From Mycolicibacterium nivoides (GTDB lineage: Bacteria > Actinomycetota > Actinomycetes > Mycobacteriales > Mycobacteriaceae), in assembly GCF_003855255.1 (NCBI RefSeq), contig NZ_CP034072.1, positions 6,826,997-6,890,996 on the forward strand: 64,000 nucleotides of DNA, in the 5' to 3' direction. A program made the translations under genes and the position numbers. This document shows, piece after piece, positions 40,539-50,740 of the stretch; position 1 is the stretch's first letter; each line of letters opens with the position of its first letter. A model generated the notes under the pieces. The model was not told the origin of the DNA. It did no database searches and saw only the letters and a list, made by a program, of their open reading frames with translations.

Positions 40539-41090
40539 ATGACCTCGTTCACCATTCCCGGACTGACCGACAAGCAGGGGAGCGACGTGGCCGAGCTGTT
40601 GCAGAAGCAGCTCAGCACATACAACGACCTACATCTCACGCTCAAGCACGTCCACTGGAACGTCGTCGGTCCGAACTTCATCGGAGTGCACGAGATGATC
40701 GACCCGCAGGTGGAGCTGGTGCGGGCCTACGCCGACGAGGTCGCTGAACGGATTGCCGCACTGGGCAAATCGCCTAAGGGCACCCCGGGCGCCATCGTCG
40801 CTGACCGCACCTGGGACGACTACTCCGTCGGACGTGACAAGGTGCAAGCCCACCTCGCGGCGCTCGACCTCGTCTACAACGGGGTGATCGAGGACATCCG
40901 CAAGGCGATCGGCCGCCTGGAGAAACTCGACCTGGTCTCCCAGGACATCCTCATCGATCACGCTGCCGAACTCGAGAAGTTCCAATGGTTCGTCCGGGCC
41001 CATCTGGAGAGTGCCGGAGGCACGCTGGCCCATGAGGGCGCACCCACCGAGCGCGGTGCGGCCGGGAAGGCGCGACGCAAGAGCGCTTGA
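40539..41090 (+). CDS. dps: Dps1 ferritin-like DNA-protection protein
   Basis: Twelve-subunit ferroxidase and DNA-binding protein, 183 aa, the same length as M. smegmatis Dps1. The ferroxidase segment HVHWNVVGPNFIGVHEMIDP supplies His, His and acidic ligands near residues 37-56. The C-terminal tail is basic (ERGAAGKARRKSA), as required for DNA binding in Dps1. AAGGAG lies 7 nt before the ATG. Dps1 in M. smegmatis is known to be stress-sigma controlled; GGGTAC at about 40496 could be part of such a promoter, but I see no convincing -35. Confidence 0.92.
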   Translation: MTSFTIPGLTDKQGSDVAELLQKQLSTYNDLHLTLKHVHWNVVGPNFIGVHEMIDPQVELVRAYADEVAERIAALGKSPKGTPGAIVADRTWDDYSVGRDKVQAHLAALDLVYNGVIEDIRKAIGRLEKLDLVSQDILIDHAAELEKFQWFVRAHLESAGGTLAHEGAPTERGAAGKARRKSA

Positions 41091-41124
41091 CCTGAACCAT
41101 TGTTGAGGTGCCAAGCTCGGCGGT

Positions 41125-41949
41125 ATGCCTACTTGGATTTGCACGGGATGTGGTGTGGAACACCCGGATTCCGATACCGAACCGGCGACCAGCTGCGTGC
41201 TGACCTCCGAGGCGGTGTCGATCGAGGAACGTGGCGACCTGCCACCGCACGGCACCTGGACCACGCTGGATGAACTGGCGGCCCAGCCGCACCACACGGA
41301 ACACGTCGACCACGGCCGCGGGGTGCACAGCCTGCGCAGAGCGCCCAAGTTCGCCATCGGGCACCGGTCGTTCCTGGTGCAGACCGCGAACGGAAACCTG
41401 TTGTGGGATTCGCCGGGTTACCTGGACGACGAGATCGTCGGCCTCGTTCACGGCCTCGGGGGTGTGGCTGCTGTTGCCGCCAGCCATCCGCACATGTTCG
41501 GAGCGCAACTCAGTTGGAGCAGGGCGTTCGGGGGAGTGCCGGTATATGTGAACTCCCTTGATGCCGAGTGGCTTCCGGGTCCGGATCCGCTGATCGAGCT
41601 GTGGGACGGGCAGTCCGAACCACTGCCCGGACTACGGCTGATACATGTCGGCGGCCACATGCGGGGCAGTTCGGTGGCACTGACGACCGACGGCACCCTG
41701 CTGGTCGGGGACACCATCTCCGGTGGGCTGGCCCGGAACTGGGTGTCGTTCCAACGGAACTTCCCCAAGCACGTCCCGCTGTCGGCCGCGGTGGTGCGGC
41801 GGATCGTGGACCGGCTCGATGAATACGACTACGACCGGCTCTACACCCTTGGCGGCGATGAGATAGACAGCGCCGCCAAGGATGTAGTGCACCGGTCAGC
41901 CGAGACTCATATTCGTTGGGTCAGTGGTGAATTCGACCACCTGACCTGA
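41125..41949 (+). CDS. Metallo-beta-lactamase-fold protein with N-terminal Cys motif
   Basis: A 274-aa protein. The N-terminus WICTGCGVEHPD has a CxxC that may bind zinc with later residues. The remainder has an MBL layout: RSFLVQTANGNLLWDSPGYL, AASHPHMFG in place of the canonical HxHxDH, LIHVGGHMRGSSV, and LLVGDTISGG supplying an Asp. The metal site looks degenerate (HPHMFG lacks the DH pair), so mononuclear or altered activity is possible. It follows dps by 34 nt without a clear start signal of its own. Confidence 0.75.
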   Translation: MPTWICTGCGVEHPDSDTEPATSCVLTSEAVSIEERGDLPPHGTWTTLDELAAQPHHTEHVDHGRGVHSLRRAPKFAIGHRSFLVQTANGNLLWDSPGYLDDEIVGLVHGLGGVAAVAASHPHMFGAQLSWSRAFGGVPVYVNSLDAEWLPGPDPLIELWDGQSEPLPGLRLIHVGGHMRGSSVALTTDGTLLVGDTISGGLARNWVSFQRNFPKHVPLSAAVVRRIVDRLDEYDYDRLYTLGGDEIDSAAKDVVHRSAETHIRWVSGEFDHLT

Positions 41950-41958
41950 TCCGCCGGG

Positions 41959-42720
41959 CTACCGGTCGAGCGCGTCCTCGCGTACCGGGCGGTCGGCCAG
42001 TTCGTCGGCGACTCCGAACAGGAACGAGTAGGCCAGCCCGGCGATGGCCGCACCGACCAGCGGGGCCAGCCAGAATGCCCAGAGCTGCGCGGGTGCGCCG
42101 TTGCCGTTGAAGAACGCGACCGCCGTGGAGCGGGCCGGGTTGACCGACGTGTTGGAGATCGGGATCGAGATCAGGTGGATCAGCGTCAGGGTGAGGCCGA
42201 TCGCCAGTCCGGCAAAGCCCTTCGGTGCGCGGTCGTCGGTGGAGCCGAGGATTACCAGCAGGAACACCGCGGTGAGGATCACCTCGGCGAGAAGGACCGC
42301 AACCAGCGAATAGCCGCCGGGGGAGTGCTCGCCGAACCCGTTGGCGGCCATGTTCCCGGTGGCCGACCAGCCGTCCTTGCCGCTGGCGATCACGTAGATC
42401 ACCACGCCGGCGACCAGACCGCCGATCACCTGTGAAATCCAGTACGGCACAACGGCTGCCCACTCGACGCGACGGGCCAGCGCGGCGCCCAGCGTGACCG
42501 CCGGATTGAAGTGCCCGCCCGAGACGGTGCCGAAGGCGTACACGCCGGTCAGCACCGTCAGGCCGAACGCCAGGGCGACCCCGAGGAAACCGATTCCCAC
42601 GGAGAAGCCGTCTGAGAGAAACTTCGCGGCGAACACCGCGCTACCGCAACCGCCCAGGACCAGCCAGAACGTCCCGATGAATTCGGCTGCCAATCGATGT
42701 GACATAGTCGGCGTACTCAT
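41959..42720 (-). CDS. aqpZ: Aquaporin Z-like channel
   Basis: Major intrinsic protein of 253 aa with six helices and two half-helix NPA motifs, GGHFNPAVT near residue 77 and SVNPARST near residue 196. The Arg after the second NPA and the His in the second half fit a water-selective filter. N-terminus [20 protein letters not shown] is typical of AqpZ. GGAG lies about 7 nt upstream of the ATG. It is convergent with the MBL-fold gene (9-nt gap). Confidence 0.92.
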   Translation of the reverse strand: MSTPTMSHRLAAEFIGTFWLVLGGCGSAVFAAKFLSDGFSVGIGFLGVALAFGLTVLTGVYAFGTVSGGHFNPAVTLGAALARRVEWAAVVPYWISQVIGGLVAGVVIYVIASGKDGWSATGNMAANGFGEHSPGGYSLVAVLLAEVILTAVFLLVILGSTDDRAPKGFAGLAIGLTLTLIHLISIPISNTSVNPARSTAVAFFNGNGAPAQLWAFWLAPLVGAAIAGLAYSFLFGVADELADRPVREDALDR

Positions 42721-42834
42721 GGCGAACTCCTCCGTAGATGTGGTTCATTCCGGAGGGTTTCACGCCAGTGCGCAATGGCAGCATCGTTGTTGTGAAATCG
42801 ATTGCACAGTGAAATTTACGTTGCCGTGGCGAAA

Positions 42835-43644
42835 TCAGCGGTACGCGGTCAGCCGGGCGATCAGGGCGACCGCACCGTCGTCGCCGATGGCCTGCGCATC
42901 GGCTACACCGGAGCTTCGTCCGGTGCGTAATGCCCTTGCCTCATAACGGGATTCGTTGCCACCGCGGAACTGGCGCAGATAGTTGACCCGCAATGAGGCC
43001 GTCTGCCATGGCGCACCGGTGCCGTCGCTGAGGGCGGCCGAGCCCACGAGTTCGAGCGCCGCCGCGGACACCCCGCCGTGCACGATGCCGATGCTGTTGT
43101 TGATGACGGGATCCGGCAGCTGCCGCAACACCGCAGCCTGGCCGCCGGTCTCGGCGACCTCGACCGACATGCGGTCTTCCAGGGCAGCGGGTGGGATTCC
43201 CTCGGTCGAGCTCGAGGGCCAGGCGACGATGTGTCCCGGAACGTGGATGTGAAAGGACCGCACCGTCGCGGTCCCCACCAACTGGCCGCTGTGCGTCAGC
43301 TCGGACAGGCTCAGCGAACCCGTGCCCTTCGGGCCGAACGGCCGTGCACTCGCGACCACGGGCTCCTCCGGCGCGGCCGCGACGAGCTCGAGCGCGTGCG
43401 GGGTCAGCTCGATGGCCAGCTCGCTGGACACCGTCCACTCGTCTTCATCGCGGCGATAGTGGTTGACCAGGCCGCCGATGTGGTCGACCAGCATCGCCAG
43501 CGGGGCGGCGGTCGGGACGTGCGTCAGCGGATTGAGCAGACCGCCCACGGGTATGGAGGCCACGCAGCGGTCCGGGCCCTCCTCAAGGGTTTGGACGCCC
43601 ATGCGGCCCAGCGGGGTGTTCAGCGGATAGTGCATCGCCGTCAA
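42835..43644 (-). CDS. Double hot-dog acyl-CoA thioesterase family protein
   Basis: A 269-aa protein built of two hot-dog modules. The first (about 1-140) contains TAAPLAMLVDHIGGLVNHY with an active-site-like Asp-His. The second (about 150-269) contains NNSIGIVHGGVSAAALELVG, the PaaI-type HGG signature. It probably hydrolyses acyl-CoA or a related thioester. It is divergent from the metal ATPase gene; the CsoR-like palindrome lies between them, 26 bp from this start. Confidence 0.78.
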   Translation of the reverse strand: MTAMHYPLNTPLGRMGVQTLEEGPDRCVASIPVGGLLNPLTHVPTAAPLAMLVDHIGGLVNHYRRDEDEWTVSSELAIELTPHALELVAAAPEEPVVASARPFGPKGTGSLSLSELTHSGQLVGTATVRSFHIHVPGHIVAWPSSSTEGIPPAALEDRMSVEVAETGGQAAVLRQLPDPVINNSIGIVHGGVSAAALELVGSAALSDGTGAPWQTASLRVNYLRQFRGGNESRYEARALRTGRSSGVADAQAIGDDGAVALIARLTAYR

Positions 43645-43669
43645 CAGTTACGCCCATCACGGTGGCCAG

Positions 43670-43686
43670 ATACCCCCTAGGGGTAT
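43670..43686. promoter_or_regulatory. CsoR-type copper operator
   Basis: ATACCCC-CTA-GGGGTAT is a perfect 7-bp inverted repeat with the C/G-run core and TAT ends seen in CsoR-family operators. Its last base is the first base of TACAGT (43686-43691), a -10 box 6 nt before the ATPase ATG, so binding would block transcription. Confidence 0.7.
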
Positions 43687-43697
43687 ACAGTGGCGAC

Positions 43698-45755
43698 ATG
43701 ACCACGACCGAACACGCGATGCACGAGCACGAACACACCGGTCACGAGGGGCATGGCGGCCACGGCGACCATGTCGCGCAGTTCCGGAGGTTGTTCTGGG
43801 TCATGGCCGCGCTGGCCGTGCCGACCGTCGCACTCTCACCGATGTTCGCGATGCTCCTCGGCTACGACCTACCGAGTTTCCCCGGGGCACGCTGGATCTC
43901 GCCGGTGCTCGGCACGGTCATGTACGTATGGGGCGGCCGGCCGTTCCTGACCGGCGCGATCAGCGAGATACGTTCGCGCGCACCGGGAATGATGCTGTTG
44001 ATCGGACTGGCGATCACGGTCGCGTTCATCTCGTCGTGGGGGGCCAGCCTCGGGGTGCTGCACCACGAGCTGGACTTCTGGTGGGAGCTCGCGCTGCTGA
44101 TCGTGATCATGCTGCTGGGCCACTGGATCGAGATGCGGTCGCTGGCCCAGACCACTTCGGCACTCGACTCGCTGGCCGCGCTGCTGCCCGACGAGGCCGA
44201 GCGCGTCGAGAACGACGGCGATGCCGAGCAGGTGGTGACCGTGGCCCCGGCGGATCTACAGGTCGGCGACCTGGTGATCGTTCGGCCGGGCGGCAGCGTG
44301 CCCGTCGACGGCCGCATCGTCGACGGTGCCGCCGACATGGATGAGTCGATGGTGACGGGCGAGTCGCGGACGGTGCGCCGAAGTGCTGGTGACGACGTCG
44401 TCGCGGGAACCGTCGCCACCGACTCCGGACTGCGGATCCGGGTGACGGCCGTCGGCGACGACACCGCGCTGGCCGGCATCCAACGGTTGGTCGGCGAGGC
44501 GATGAACTCCTCGTCCCGGGCGCAGCGCCTGGCCGACCGGGCCGCGGGCTGGCTGTTCTGGTTCGCGCTGGGTTCGGCGGTGCTGACGGCGCTGGCGTGG
44601 ACCCTGTTGGGCGAACCCGACCAGGCCGTCGTCCGCACGATCACGGTGCTGGTCATCGCGTGCCCGCACGCCCTGGGCCTGGCCATCCCGCTGGTGGTGT
44701 CCATCGCGACCGAGCGGGCCGCCCGGGGCGGGGTGCTGATCAAGGACCGCCTGGCGCTGGAGACCATGCGCACTGTCGGCGCGGTGCTGTTCGACAAGAC
44801 CGGAACCCTCACCAAGGGGGAGCCGGCCGTCACCGCGGTGGTGGCCACGGACCGGCCGGAGAACGAGGTGCTGGCATTGGCGGCGGCCGCGGAGGCGGAT
44901 TCCGAACACCCGCTGGCCCGCGCCATCGTCGCGGCGGCACAGCACCGCGGCCTCGACATCCCGGCGGCGAGCGATTTCAGTTCCTCTCCCGCGGTCGGGG
45001 TCAGCGCCCTGGTCGGTGGGCAGCGCGTGCAGGTCGGCGGGCCCGCGCTACTCGAACAGGCCGGGCAGACCCCGCTGCCGGACACCGTCCGGTGGGATGG
45101 CGCCACCGTGCTGCACGTCCTGGTCGACGGGAGCGTGGCCGGCGCGTTGGCCCTGGCCGACGAGATCCGGCCGGAATCCCGTCAGGCCGTCGACGCACTG
45201 CACGCGCTGGGCATCGAAGTGGTGATGATCACTGGCGACGCCGCTCCGGTGGCCTCCGCGGTGGCCTCAAAGCTGGGTATCGACCGCGTATTCGCAGGTG
45301 TACGGCCTGAAGACAAGGCCGCCAAGGTCGCCGAACTCCAGCGCGAAGGCCTGAAGGTGGCCATGGTGGGCGACGGCGTCAACGATGCGCCCGCACTGGC
45401 CGCCGCGGACGTCGGCATCGCCATCGGCGCGGGTACCGACGTCGCCATCGCGTCGGCGGGCGTCATTCTGGCGAGCTCGGACCCACGATCGGTGCTCTCG
45501 GTCATCGAGCTTTCCCGGCAGTCCTACCGGAAGATGAAGCAGAACCTTTGGTGGGCAGCGGGTTACAACCTGATCTCGGTCCCGTTGGCCGCCGGTGTGG
45601 CCGCGCCGCTGGGTTTTGTAATGCCCATGTCCGTCGGAGCGATATTGATGTCAGCGTCGACGGTTGTCGTGGCACTCAATGCGCAGTCGCTACGTCGCCT
45701 CGACTTGCGGCCCGAGGCCGGCGTGCGCAGCGTTACGCAGGTCTCGGGGCGCTGA
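43698..45755 (+). CDS. P1B-type heavy-metal ATPase (CopB-like, CPH motif)
   Basis: Cation-exporting P-type ATPase of 685 aa. The N-terminus is His-rich (EHAMHEHEHTGHEGHGGHGD) and replaces the usual CxxC metal-binding domains. Membrane metal site VIACPHALGLAIPLV has CPH instead of CPC, the mark of the P1B-3 (CopB-like Cu/Ag) group. Phosphorylation site DKTGTLTKGEPAV, hinge MVGDGVNDAPALAAADVGIA, and actuator VTGES are intact. The CsoR-like operator overlapping its -10 supports copper control, though no csoR gene is nearby. Leaderless start inferred from TACAGT 6 nt upstream. Confidence 0.87.
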   Translation: MTTTEHAMHEHEHTGHEGHGGHGDHVAQFRRLFWVMAALAVPTVALSPMFAMLLGYDLPSFPGARWISPVLGTVMYVWGGRPFLTGAISEIRSRAPGMMLLIGLAITVAFISSWGASLGVLHHELDFWWELALLIVIMLLGHWIEMRSLAQTTSALDSLAALLPDEAERVENDGDAEQVVTVAPADLQVGDLVIVRPGGSVPVDGRIVDGAADMDESMVTGESRTVRRSAGDDVVAGTVATDSGLRIRVTAVGDDTALAGIQRLVGEAMNSSSRAQRLADRAAGWLFWFALGSAVLTALAWTLLGEPDQAVVRTITVLVIACPHALGLAIPLVVSIATERAARGGVLIKDRLALETMRTVGAVLFDKTGTLTKGEPAVTAVVATDRPENEVLALAAAAEADSEHPLARAIVAAAQHRGLDIPAASDFSSSPAVGVSALVGGQRVQVGGPALLEQAGQTPLPDTVRWDGATVLHVLVDGSVAGALALADEIRPESRQAVDALHALGIEVVMITGDAAPVASAVASKLGIDRVFAGVRPEDKAAKVAELQREGLKVAMVGDGVNDAPALAAADVGIAIGAGTDVAIASAGVILASSDPRSVLSVIELSRQSYRKMKQNLWWAAGYNLISVPLAAGVAAPLGFVMPMSVGAILMSASTVVVALNAQSLRRLDLRPEAGVRSVTQVSGR

Positions 45756-46150
45756 CTGTGCAAATCTAAGAATCTGACTAAGCTTTCCTGCAAATATCAA
45801 TAGTGGGTATAACAGCACTATAACGACATATTTATATGCACCCAGCAAATAAATATGATGATTGGAGCAGTGGTTGACCCGGAAGGGGGGTGGGGGTCCC
45901 CCTGTTGGGAATGCGTGAAATATCAAGGGCCGCAATGTGATTGACCATCTCTGCGACTGGTCTGTCCGCAGGGCTGAAAGCCGCCGACGGAGTATCGTTA
46001 GGCTTAGCTAAGTTGGCATCTGCCACGGTAGTTGCCTTATCGTTTTCTCCACTTATGGCGTGTGGGACATAGCCGTCGTCCAGTGCTGCACGGAGGCCAC
46101 CCACGCCGAGCCGGCTTCTTCGTAGAAGCGTGTTGAAGGGCAAGGTGGGA
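45756..46150. other. AT-rich intergenic region and gltB leader
   Basis: No gene found. Bases 45771-45870 are about 35% G+C by hand count, far below the surroundings. A G/C run at 45884-45902 could fold as GGGGG-T-CCCCC. CTTAGCTAAG (46003-46012) is a perfect 10-bp palindrome within a TTAG-N6-CTAA arrangement resembling half of an IdeR/MntR-type box, but the match to IdeR is poor. The long spacer probably holds the gltB promoter and its nitrogen or metal control. Confidence 0.5.
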
Positions 46151-49100
46151 ATGGCGCCCAGCAAGGTCGGGCTGTACAACCCCGCATACGAACATGATGC
46201 GTGCGGTGTGGCAATGGTGGCAGACATTCATGGTCGCCGCAGCCGGGACATCGTGGACAAGGCCATCACGGCACTGGTGAACCTAGAGCACCGCGGTGCC
46301 CAGGGCGCCGAGCCGAACACCGGCGATGGCGCCGGCATTCTGCTGCAGGTCCCGGACTCGTTCCTGCGTGAGGTCGTCGACTTCCAGCTCCCGGAGCCCG
46401 GTAGCTACGCCACCGGTATGGCCTTCCTCCCGCAGTCGTCGCGCGACGCGGCCGCGGCAGCCGAAGCCGTCGAGAAGATCGTCGAAGCCGAGGGCCTGCA
46501 GGTGCTGGGCTGGCGCGAGGTGCCCACCGACGACTCGTCACTGGGCGCACTGGCCCGTGACGCCATGCCGACGTTCCGGCAGCTGTTCATCGGCGGTGCC
46601 TCCGGCATGGACCTGGAGCGCAAGGCGTACGTCGTGCGCAAGCGGGCCGAACACGAGCTGGGCACCAAGGGCCCGGGCCAGGACGGCCCCGGTCGCGAGA
46701 CGGTGTACTTCCCGAGCCTGTCCGGCCAGACCTTCGTCTACAAGGGCATGCTGACCACCCCGCAGCTCAAGGCCTTCTACCTGGACCTGCAGGACGACCG
46801 GATGACCAGCGCGCTGGGCATCGTGCACTCCCGCTTCTCCACCAACACGTTCCCGTCCTGGCCGTTGGCCCACCCGTTCCGGCGGATCGCCCACAACGGC
46901 GAGATCAACACCGTCACGGGCAACGAGAACTGGATGCGCGCACGTGAGGCGCTGATCCGCACCGAGGTGTTCGGCACCGACGGACTCGACAAGATCGTCC
47001 CGGTCTGTACCCCCGGCGCGTCGGACACCGCGCGCTTCGACGAGGTGCTCGAGCTGCTGCACCTCGGCGGCCGCAGCCTGCCGCACGCCGTGCTGATGAT
47101 GATCCCCGAGGCGTGGGAACGCCACGAGTCGATGGATCCCGCCCGCCGCGCCTTCTACGAATTCCACGACTCGCTGATGGAGCCCTGGGACGGCCCGGCC
47201 TCGGTGTGCTTCACCGACGGCACCGTCATCGGCGCCGTGCTGGACCGCAACGGCCTGCGCCCCTCCCGCATCTGGGTGACCGACGACGGCCTCGTCGTGA
47301 TGGCATCCGAAGCCGGCGTGCTGCCGCTCGACCCGTCCACCGTCGTCCAGAAGCTGCGCCTGCAGCCCGGCCGGATGTTCCTGGTGGACACCGCCCAGGG
47401 CCGCATCGTCTCCGACGAGGAGATCAAGGCTCAGCTGGCCAGTGAGCAGCCCTACCAGGAATGGATCGAGGCGGGCCTGTTCCCCCTCGACGAGCTGCCG
47501 CCGGGTGACTATGTCCGGATGCCGCACCACCGCGTGGTGCTGCGCCAGCAGATCTTCGGCTACACCTACGAGGAACTGAACTTGCTGGTGGCGCCCATGG
47601 CGCGCACCGGGGCCGAGGCGCTGGGTTCGATGGGCACCGACACCCCGGTCGCCATCCTCTCGGCGCGGCCGCGGATGCTGTTCGACTACTTCCAGCAGCT
47701 GTTCGCCCAGGTCACCAACCCGCCGCTGGACGCCATCCGCGAAGAGGTGGTCACCAGCCTTCAGGGTGTCATCGGACCCGAAGGCGACCTGCTCAACCCC
47801 GGTCCGGAATCGTGCCGGCAGATCGTGCTCCCGCAGCCGATCCTGCGCAACGCCGACCTGTCCAAGCTGATCTGCGTCGACCCCGACCATGAGGTCCGGG
47901 GCCACAAGCACGGCATGCGCGCCGCGGTGATCCGTTGCCTGTACCCGGTCAACCGGGGCGGCCAGGGCCTCAAAGAGGCGCTGGACAACGTCCGCGCCAA
48001 GGTCTCGGAGGCGATCCGCGAGGGCGCCCGCATCATCGTGCTGTCCGACCGCGAATCCAACGAGACCATGGCGCCGATCCCGTCGCTGCTGTCCGTGGCC
48101 GCGGTGCATCACCACCTGGTCCGCGAGCGCACCCGCACCAAGGTCGGCCTGGTGGTCGAGGCCGGTGACGCCCGCGAGGTGCACCACATGGCCATGCTGT
48201 GCGGCTTCGGTGCCGCCGCGGTCAACCCGTACATGGCCTTCGAGTCGATCGAGGACATGGTCGACCGGGGTGTGATCTCCGGAATCAACAGCGACAAGGC
48301 CAAGGCCAACTACGTCAAGGCCGCGGGCAAGGGCGTGCTCAAGGTGATGTCCAAGATGGGCATCTCCACCCTGGCGTCCTACACCGGTGCGCAGCTGTTC
48401 CAGGCGATCGGCATCTCCCAGGAAGTGCTCGACCAGTACTTCACCGGGCTGAGCTGCCCGGTGGGCGGCATCGACCTCGACGACATCGCTGCCGACGTCG
48501 CAACCCGCCACTCACTGGCCTACCTGGACCGCCCCGACGAGCGCGCCCACCGCGAGCTCGAGGTCGGCGGCGAGTACCAGTGGCGCCGTGAGGGCGAGTA
48601 CCACCTGTTCAACCCGGACACAGTGTTCAAGCTCCAGCACTCCACCCGCACCGGTCAGTACTCGATCTTCAAGGAGTACACCGCGCTGGTCGACGACCAG
48701 AGTGAGCGGATGGCCTCGCTGCGTGGCCTGCTGAAGTTCAAGGACGGTGTCCGCCAGCCGATCTCGATCGACGAGGTGGAACCCGCCTCCGAGATCGTCA
48801 AGCGCTTCTCCACCGGCGCCATGAGCTACGGCTCGATCTCGGCCGAAGCACACGAGACCCTGGCCATCGCGATGAACCGCCTCGGCGGCCGGTCGAACTC
48901 GGGTGAGGGCGGCGAAAGCGTCGACCGGTTCGACCCCGACGAGAACGGTGACTGGCGCCGCAGCGCCATCAAGCAGGTGGCCTCCGGCCGGTTCGGTGTG
49001 ACCAGCCACTACCTGACCAACTGCTCCGACATCCAGATCAAGATGGCCCAGGGCGCGAAACCTGGTGAGGGTGGCCAGCTTCCGGGACACAAGGTGTACC

Positions 49101-50740
49101 CGTGGGTGGCCGAGGTGCGGCACTCGACCCCGGGTGTCGGTCTGATCTCGCCGCCGCCGCACCACGACATCTACTCGATCGAGGATCTGGCACAGCTGAT
49201 CCACGACCTGAAGAACGCCAACCCGGCCGCTCGTGTGCACGTGAAGCTGGTTTCGGAGAACGGTGTCGGAACGGTCGCCGCGGGTGTCTCCAAGGCACAC
49301 GCCGACGTCGTGCTGATCTCCGGCCACGACGGCGGTACCGGTGCCACCCCGCTCACCTCGATGAAGCACGCCGGTGCGCCGTGGGAGTTGGGCCTGGCCG
49401 AGACTCAGCAGACCCTGCTGCTCAACGGCCTGCGTGACCGCATCGTGGTGCAGGTCGACGGTCAGCTCAAGACCGGCCGCGACGTCGTGGTCGCCGCGCT
49501 GCTTGGCGCCGAGGAATTCGGTTTCGCCACTGCGCCGCTGGTGGTTTCGGGCTGCATCATGATGCGCGTCTGCCACCTCGACACCTGCCCGGTGGGTGTG
49601 GCCACCCAGAACCCGGTGCTGCGTGAGCGGTTCAACGGCAAGCCCGAGTTCGTCGAGAACTTCTTCATGTTCATCGCCGAAGAAGTCCGTGAACTCATGG
49701 CGCAGTTGGGCTTCCGCACCGTCAACGAGATGGTCGGTCAGGTCGGCGCGCTGGATACCACCCGGGCCGCCGAGCACTGGAAGGCGCACAAGCTGGACCT
49801 GACGCCGGTGCTGTACGAGCCCGAGTCGGCGTTCATGAACCAGGACCTGTACTGCAGCTCGCGTCAGGACCACGGCCTGGACAAGGCACTGGATCAGCAG
49901 CTGATCACCCAGAGCCGCGAGGCCCTGGACTCCGGCTCGTCGGTGCGCTTTTCGACGAAGATCACCAACGTCAACCGCACGGTGGGCACCATGCTCGGTC
50001 ACGAGGTCACCAAGGCCTATGGCGGGCAGGGACTTCCGGACGGCACCATCGACATCACGTTCGACGGGTCGGCCGGCAACAGCTTCGGCGCGTTCGTGCC
50101 CAAGGGCATCACACTGCGGGTCTACGGCGACGCCAACGACTATGTCGGCAAGGGTCTGTCGGGTGGCCGCATCGTGGTCCGCCCGGCCGACGAAGCACCG
50201 GCCGGCTTTGCCGCCGAGGACAACATCATCGCCGGCAACGTGGTGCTCTTCGGCGCCACCAGCGGCGAGGCGTTCCTGCGCGGCCAGGTCGGCGAGCGGT
50301 TCGCGGTCCGTAACTCCGGCGCCCACGCGGTCGTCGAAGGTGTCGGCGACCACGGCTGCGAGTACATGACCGGCGGCAAGGTCGTCATCCTCGGACCCAC
50401 CGGCCGCAACTTCGCGGCGGGTATGTCCGGCGGTGTCGCCTACGTCTACGACCCGGCAGGCGTGCTGGGCGAGAACCTGAACACCGAGATGGTGGAGCTG
50501 GAAGCCCTCGAGGCCGCTGATGTCGAGTGGCTGCACGGCATCCTCACAGCCCATGTCGACGCAACCGATTCGGCTGTGGGACAACGGGTCCTAGACTCCT
50601 GGGATGGATCGGATGGAGCGTTGAAGCATTTTGTGAAGGTCATGCCGCGCGACTACAAGCGCGTGCTGGCCGCGATCGCCGAAGCCGAACAGGCCGGCGT
50701 CAATGTGGACGAGGCGATCATGGCGGCGGCCAATGGCTGA
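46151..50740 (+). CDS. gltB: Glutamate synthase large subunit
   Basis: NADPH-type GOGAT alpha subunit, 1529 aa, close to the 1527 aa of the M. tuberculosis protein. The start at 46151 is supported by GGTGGG just upstream and by the N-terminus [20 protein letters not shown]. Cys18 becomes the amidotransferase nucleophile after removal of the short propeptide. Domains in order: class II glutaminase (to about 430), central domain, FMN/synthase domain (about 840-1210; [15 protein letters not shown] with the 3Fe-4S pattern C-x5-C-x4-C) and C-terminal beta-helix ([25 protein letters not shown]). It overlaps gltD by 8 nt. It makes glutamate from glutamine and 2-oxoglutarate. Confidence 0.97.
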   Translation: MAPSKVGLYNPAYEHDACGVAMVADIHGRRSRDIVDKAITALVNLEHRGAQGAEPNTGDGAGILLQVPDSFLREVVDFQLPEPGSYATGMAFLPQSSRDAAAAAEAVEKIVEAEGLQVLGWREVPTDDSSLGALARDAMPTFRQLFIGGASGMDLERKAYVVRKRAEHELGTKGPGQDGPGRETVYFPSLSGQTFVYKGMLTTPQLKAFYLDLQDDRMTSALGIVHSRFSTNTFPSWPLAHPFRRIAHNGEINTVTGNENWMRAREALIRTEVFGTDGLDKIVPVCTPGASDTARFDEVLELLHLGGRSLPHAVLMMIPEAWERHESMDPARRAFYEFHDSLMEPWDGPASVCFTDGTVIGAVLDRNGLRPSRIWVTDDGLVVMASEAGVLPLDPSTVVQKLRLQPGRMFLVDTAQGRIVSDEEIKAQLASEQPYQEWIEAGLFPLDELPPGDYVRMPHHRVVLRQQIFGYTYEELNLLVAPMARTGAEALGSMGTDTPVAILSARPRMLFDYFQQLFAQVTNPPLDAIREEVVTSLQGVIGPEGDLLNPGPESCRQIVLPQPILRNADLSKLICVDPDHEVRGHKHGMRAAVIRCLYPVNRGGQGLKEALDNVRAKVSEAIREGARIIVLSDRESNETMAPIPSLLSVAAVHHHLVRERTRTKVGLVVEAGDAREVHHMAMLCGFGAAAVNPYMAFESIEDMVDRGVISGINSDKAKANYVKAAGKGVLKVMSKMGISTLASYTGAQLFQAIGISQEVLDQYFTGLSCPVGGIDLDDIAADVATRHSLAYLDRPDERAHRELEVGGEYQWRREGEYHLFNPDTVFKLQHSTRTGQYSIFKEYTALVDDQSERMASLRGLLKFKDGVRQPISIDEVEPASEIVKRFSTGAMSYGSISAEAHETLAIAMNRLGGRSNSGEGGESVDRFDPDENGDWRRSAIKQVASGRFGVTSHYLTNCSDIQIKMAQGAKPGEGGQLPGHKVYPWVAEVRHSTPGVGLISPPPHHDIYSIEDLAQLIHDLKNANPAARVHVKLVSENGVGTVAAGVSKAHADVVLISGHDGGTGATPLTSMKHAGAPWELGLAETQQTLLLNGLRDRIVVQVDGQLKTGRDVVVAALLGAEEFGFATAPLVVSGCIMMRVCHLDTCPVGVATQNPVLRERFNGKPEFVENFFMFIAEEVRELMAQLGFRTVNEMVGQVGALDTTRAAEHWKAHKLDLTPVLYEPESAFMNQDLYCSSRQDHGLDKALDQQLITQSREALDSGSSVRFSTKITNVNRTVGTMLGHEVTKAYGGQGLPDGTIDITFDGSAGNSFGAFVPKGITLRVYGDANDYVGKGLSGGRIVVRPADEAPAGFAAEDNIIAGNVVLFGATSGEAFLRGQVGERFAVRNSGAHAVVEGVGDHGCEYMTGGKVVILGPTGRNFAAGMSGGVAYVYDPAGVLGENLNTEMVELEALEAADVEWLHGILTAHVDATDSAVGQRVLDSWDGSDGALKHFVKVMPRDYKRVLAAIAEAEQAGVNVDEAIMAAANG

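Noticed and set aside
45998-46016. IdeR iron box upstream of gltB
   Set aside because: Only about 11 of 19 bases fit the IdeR consensus by eye. The CTTAGCTAAG palindrome is noted without assigning a regulator.
46538-50584. Two long minus-strand frames (657 and 690 codons) opposite gltB
   Set aside because: Reverse-complement artefacts of the conserved gltB coding sequence.
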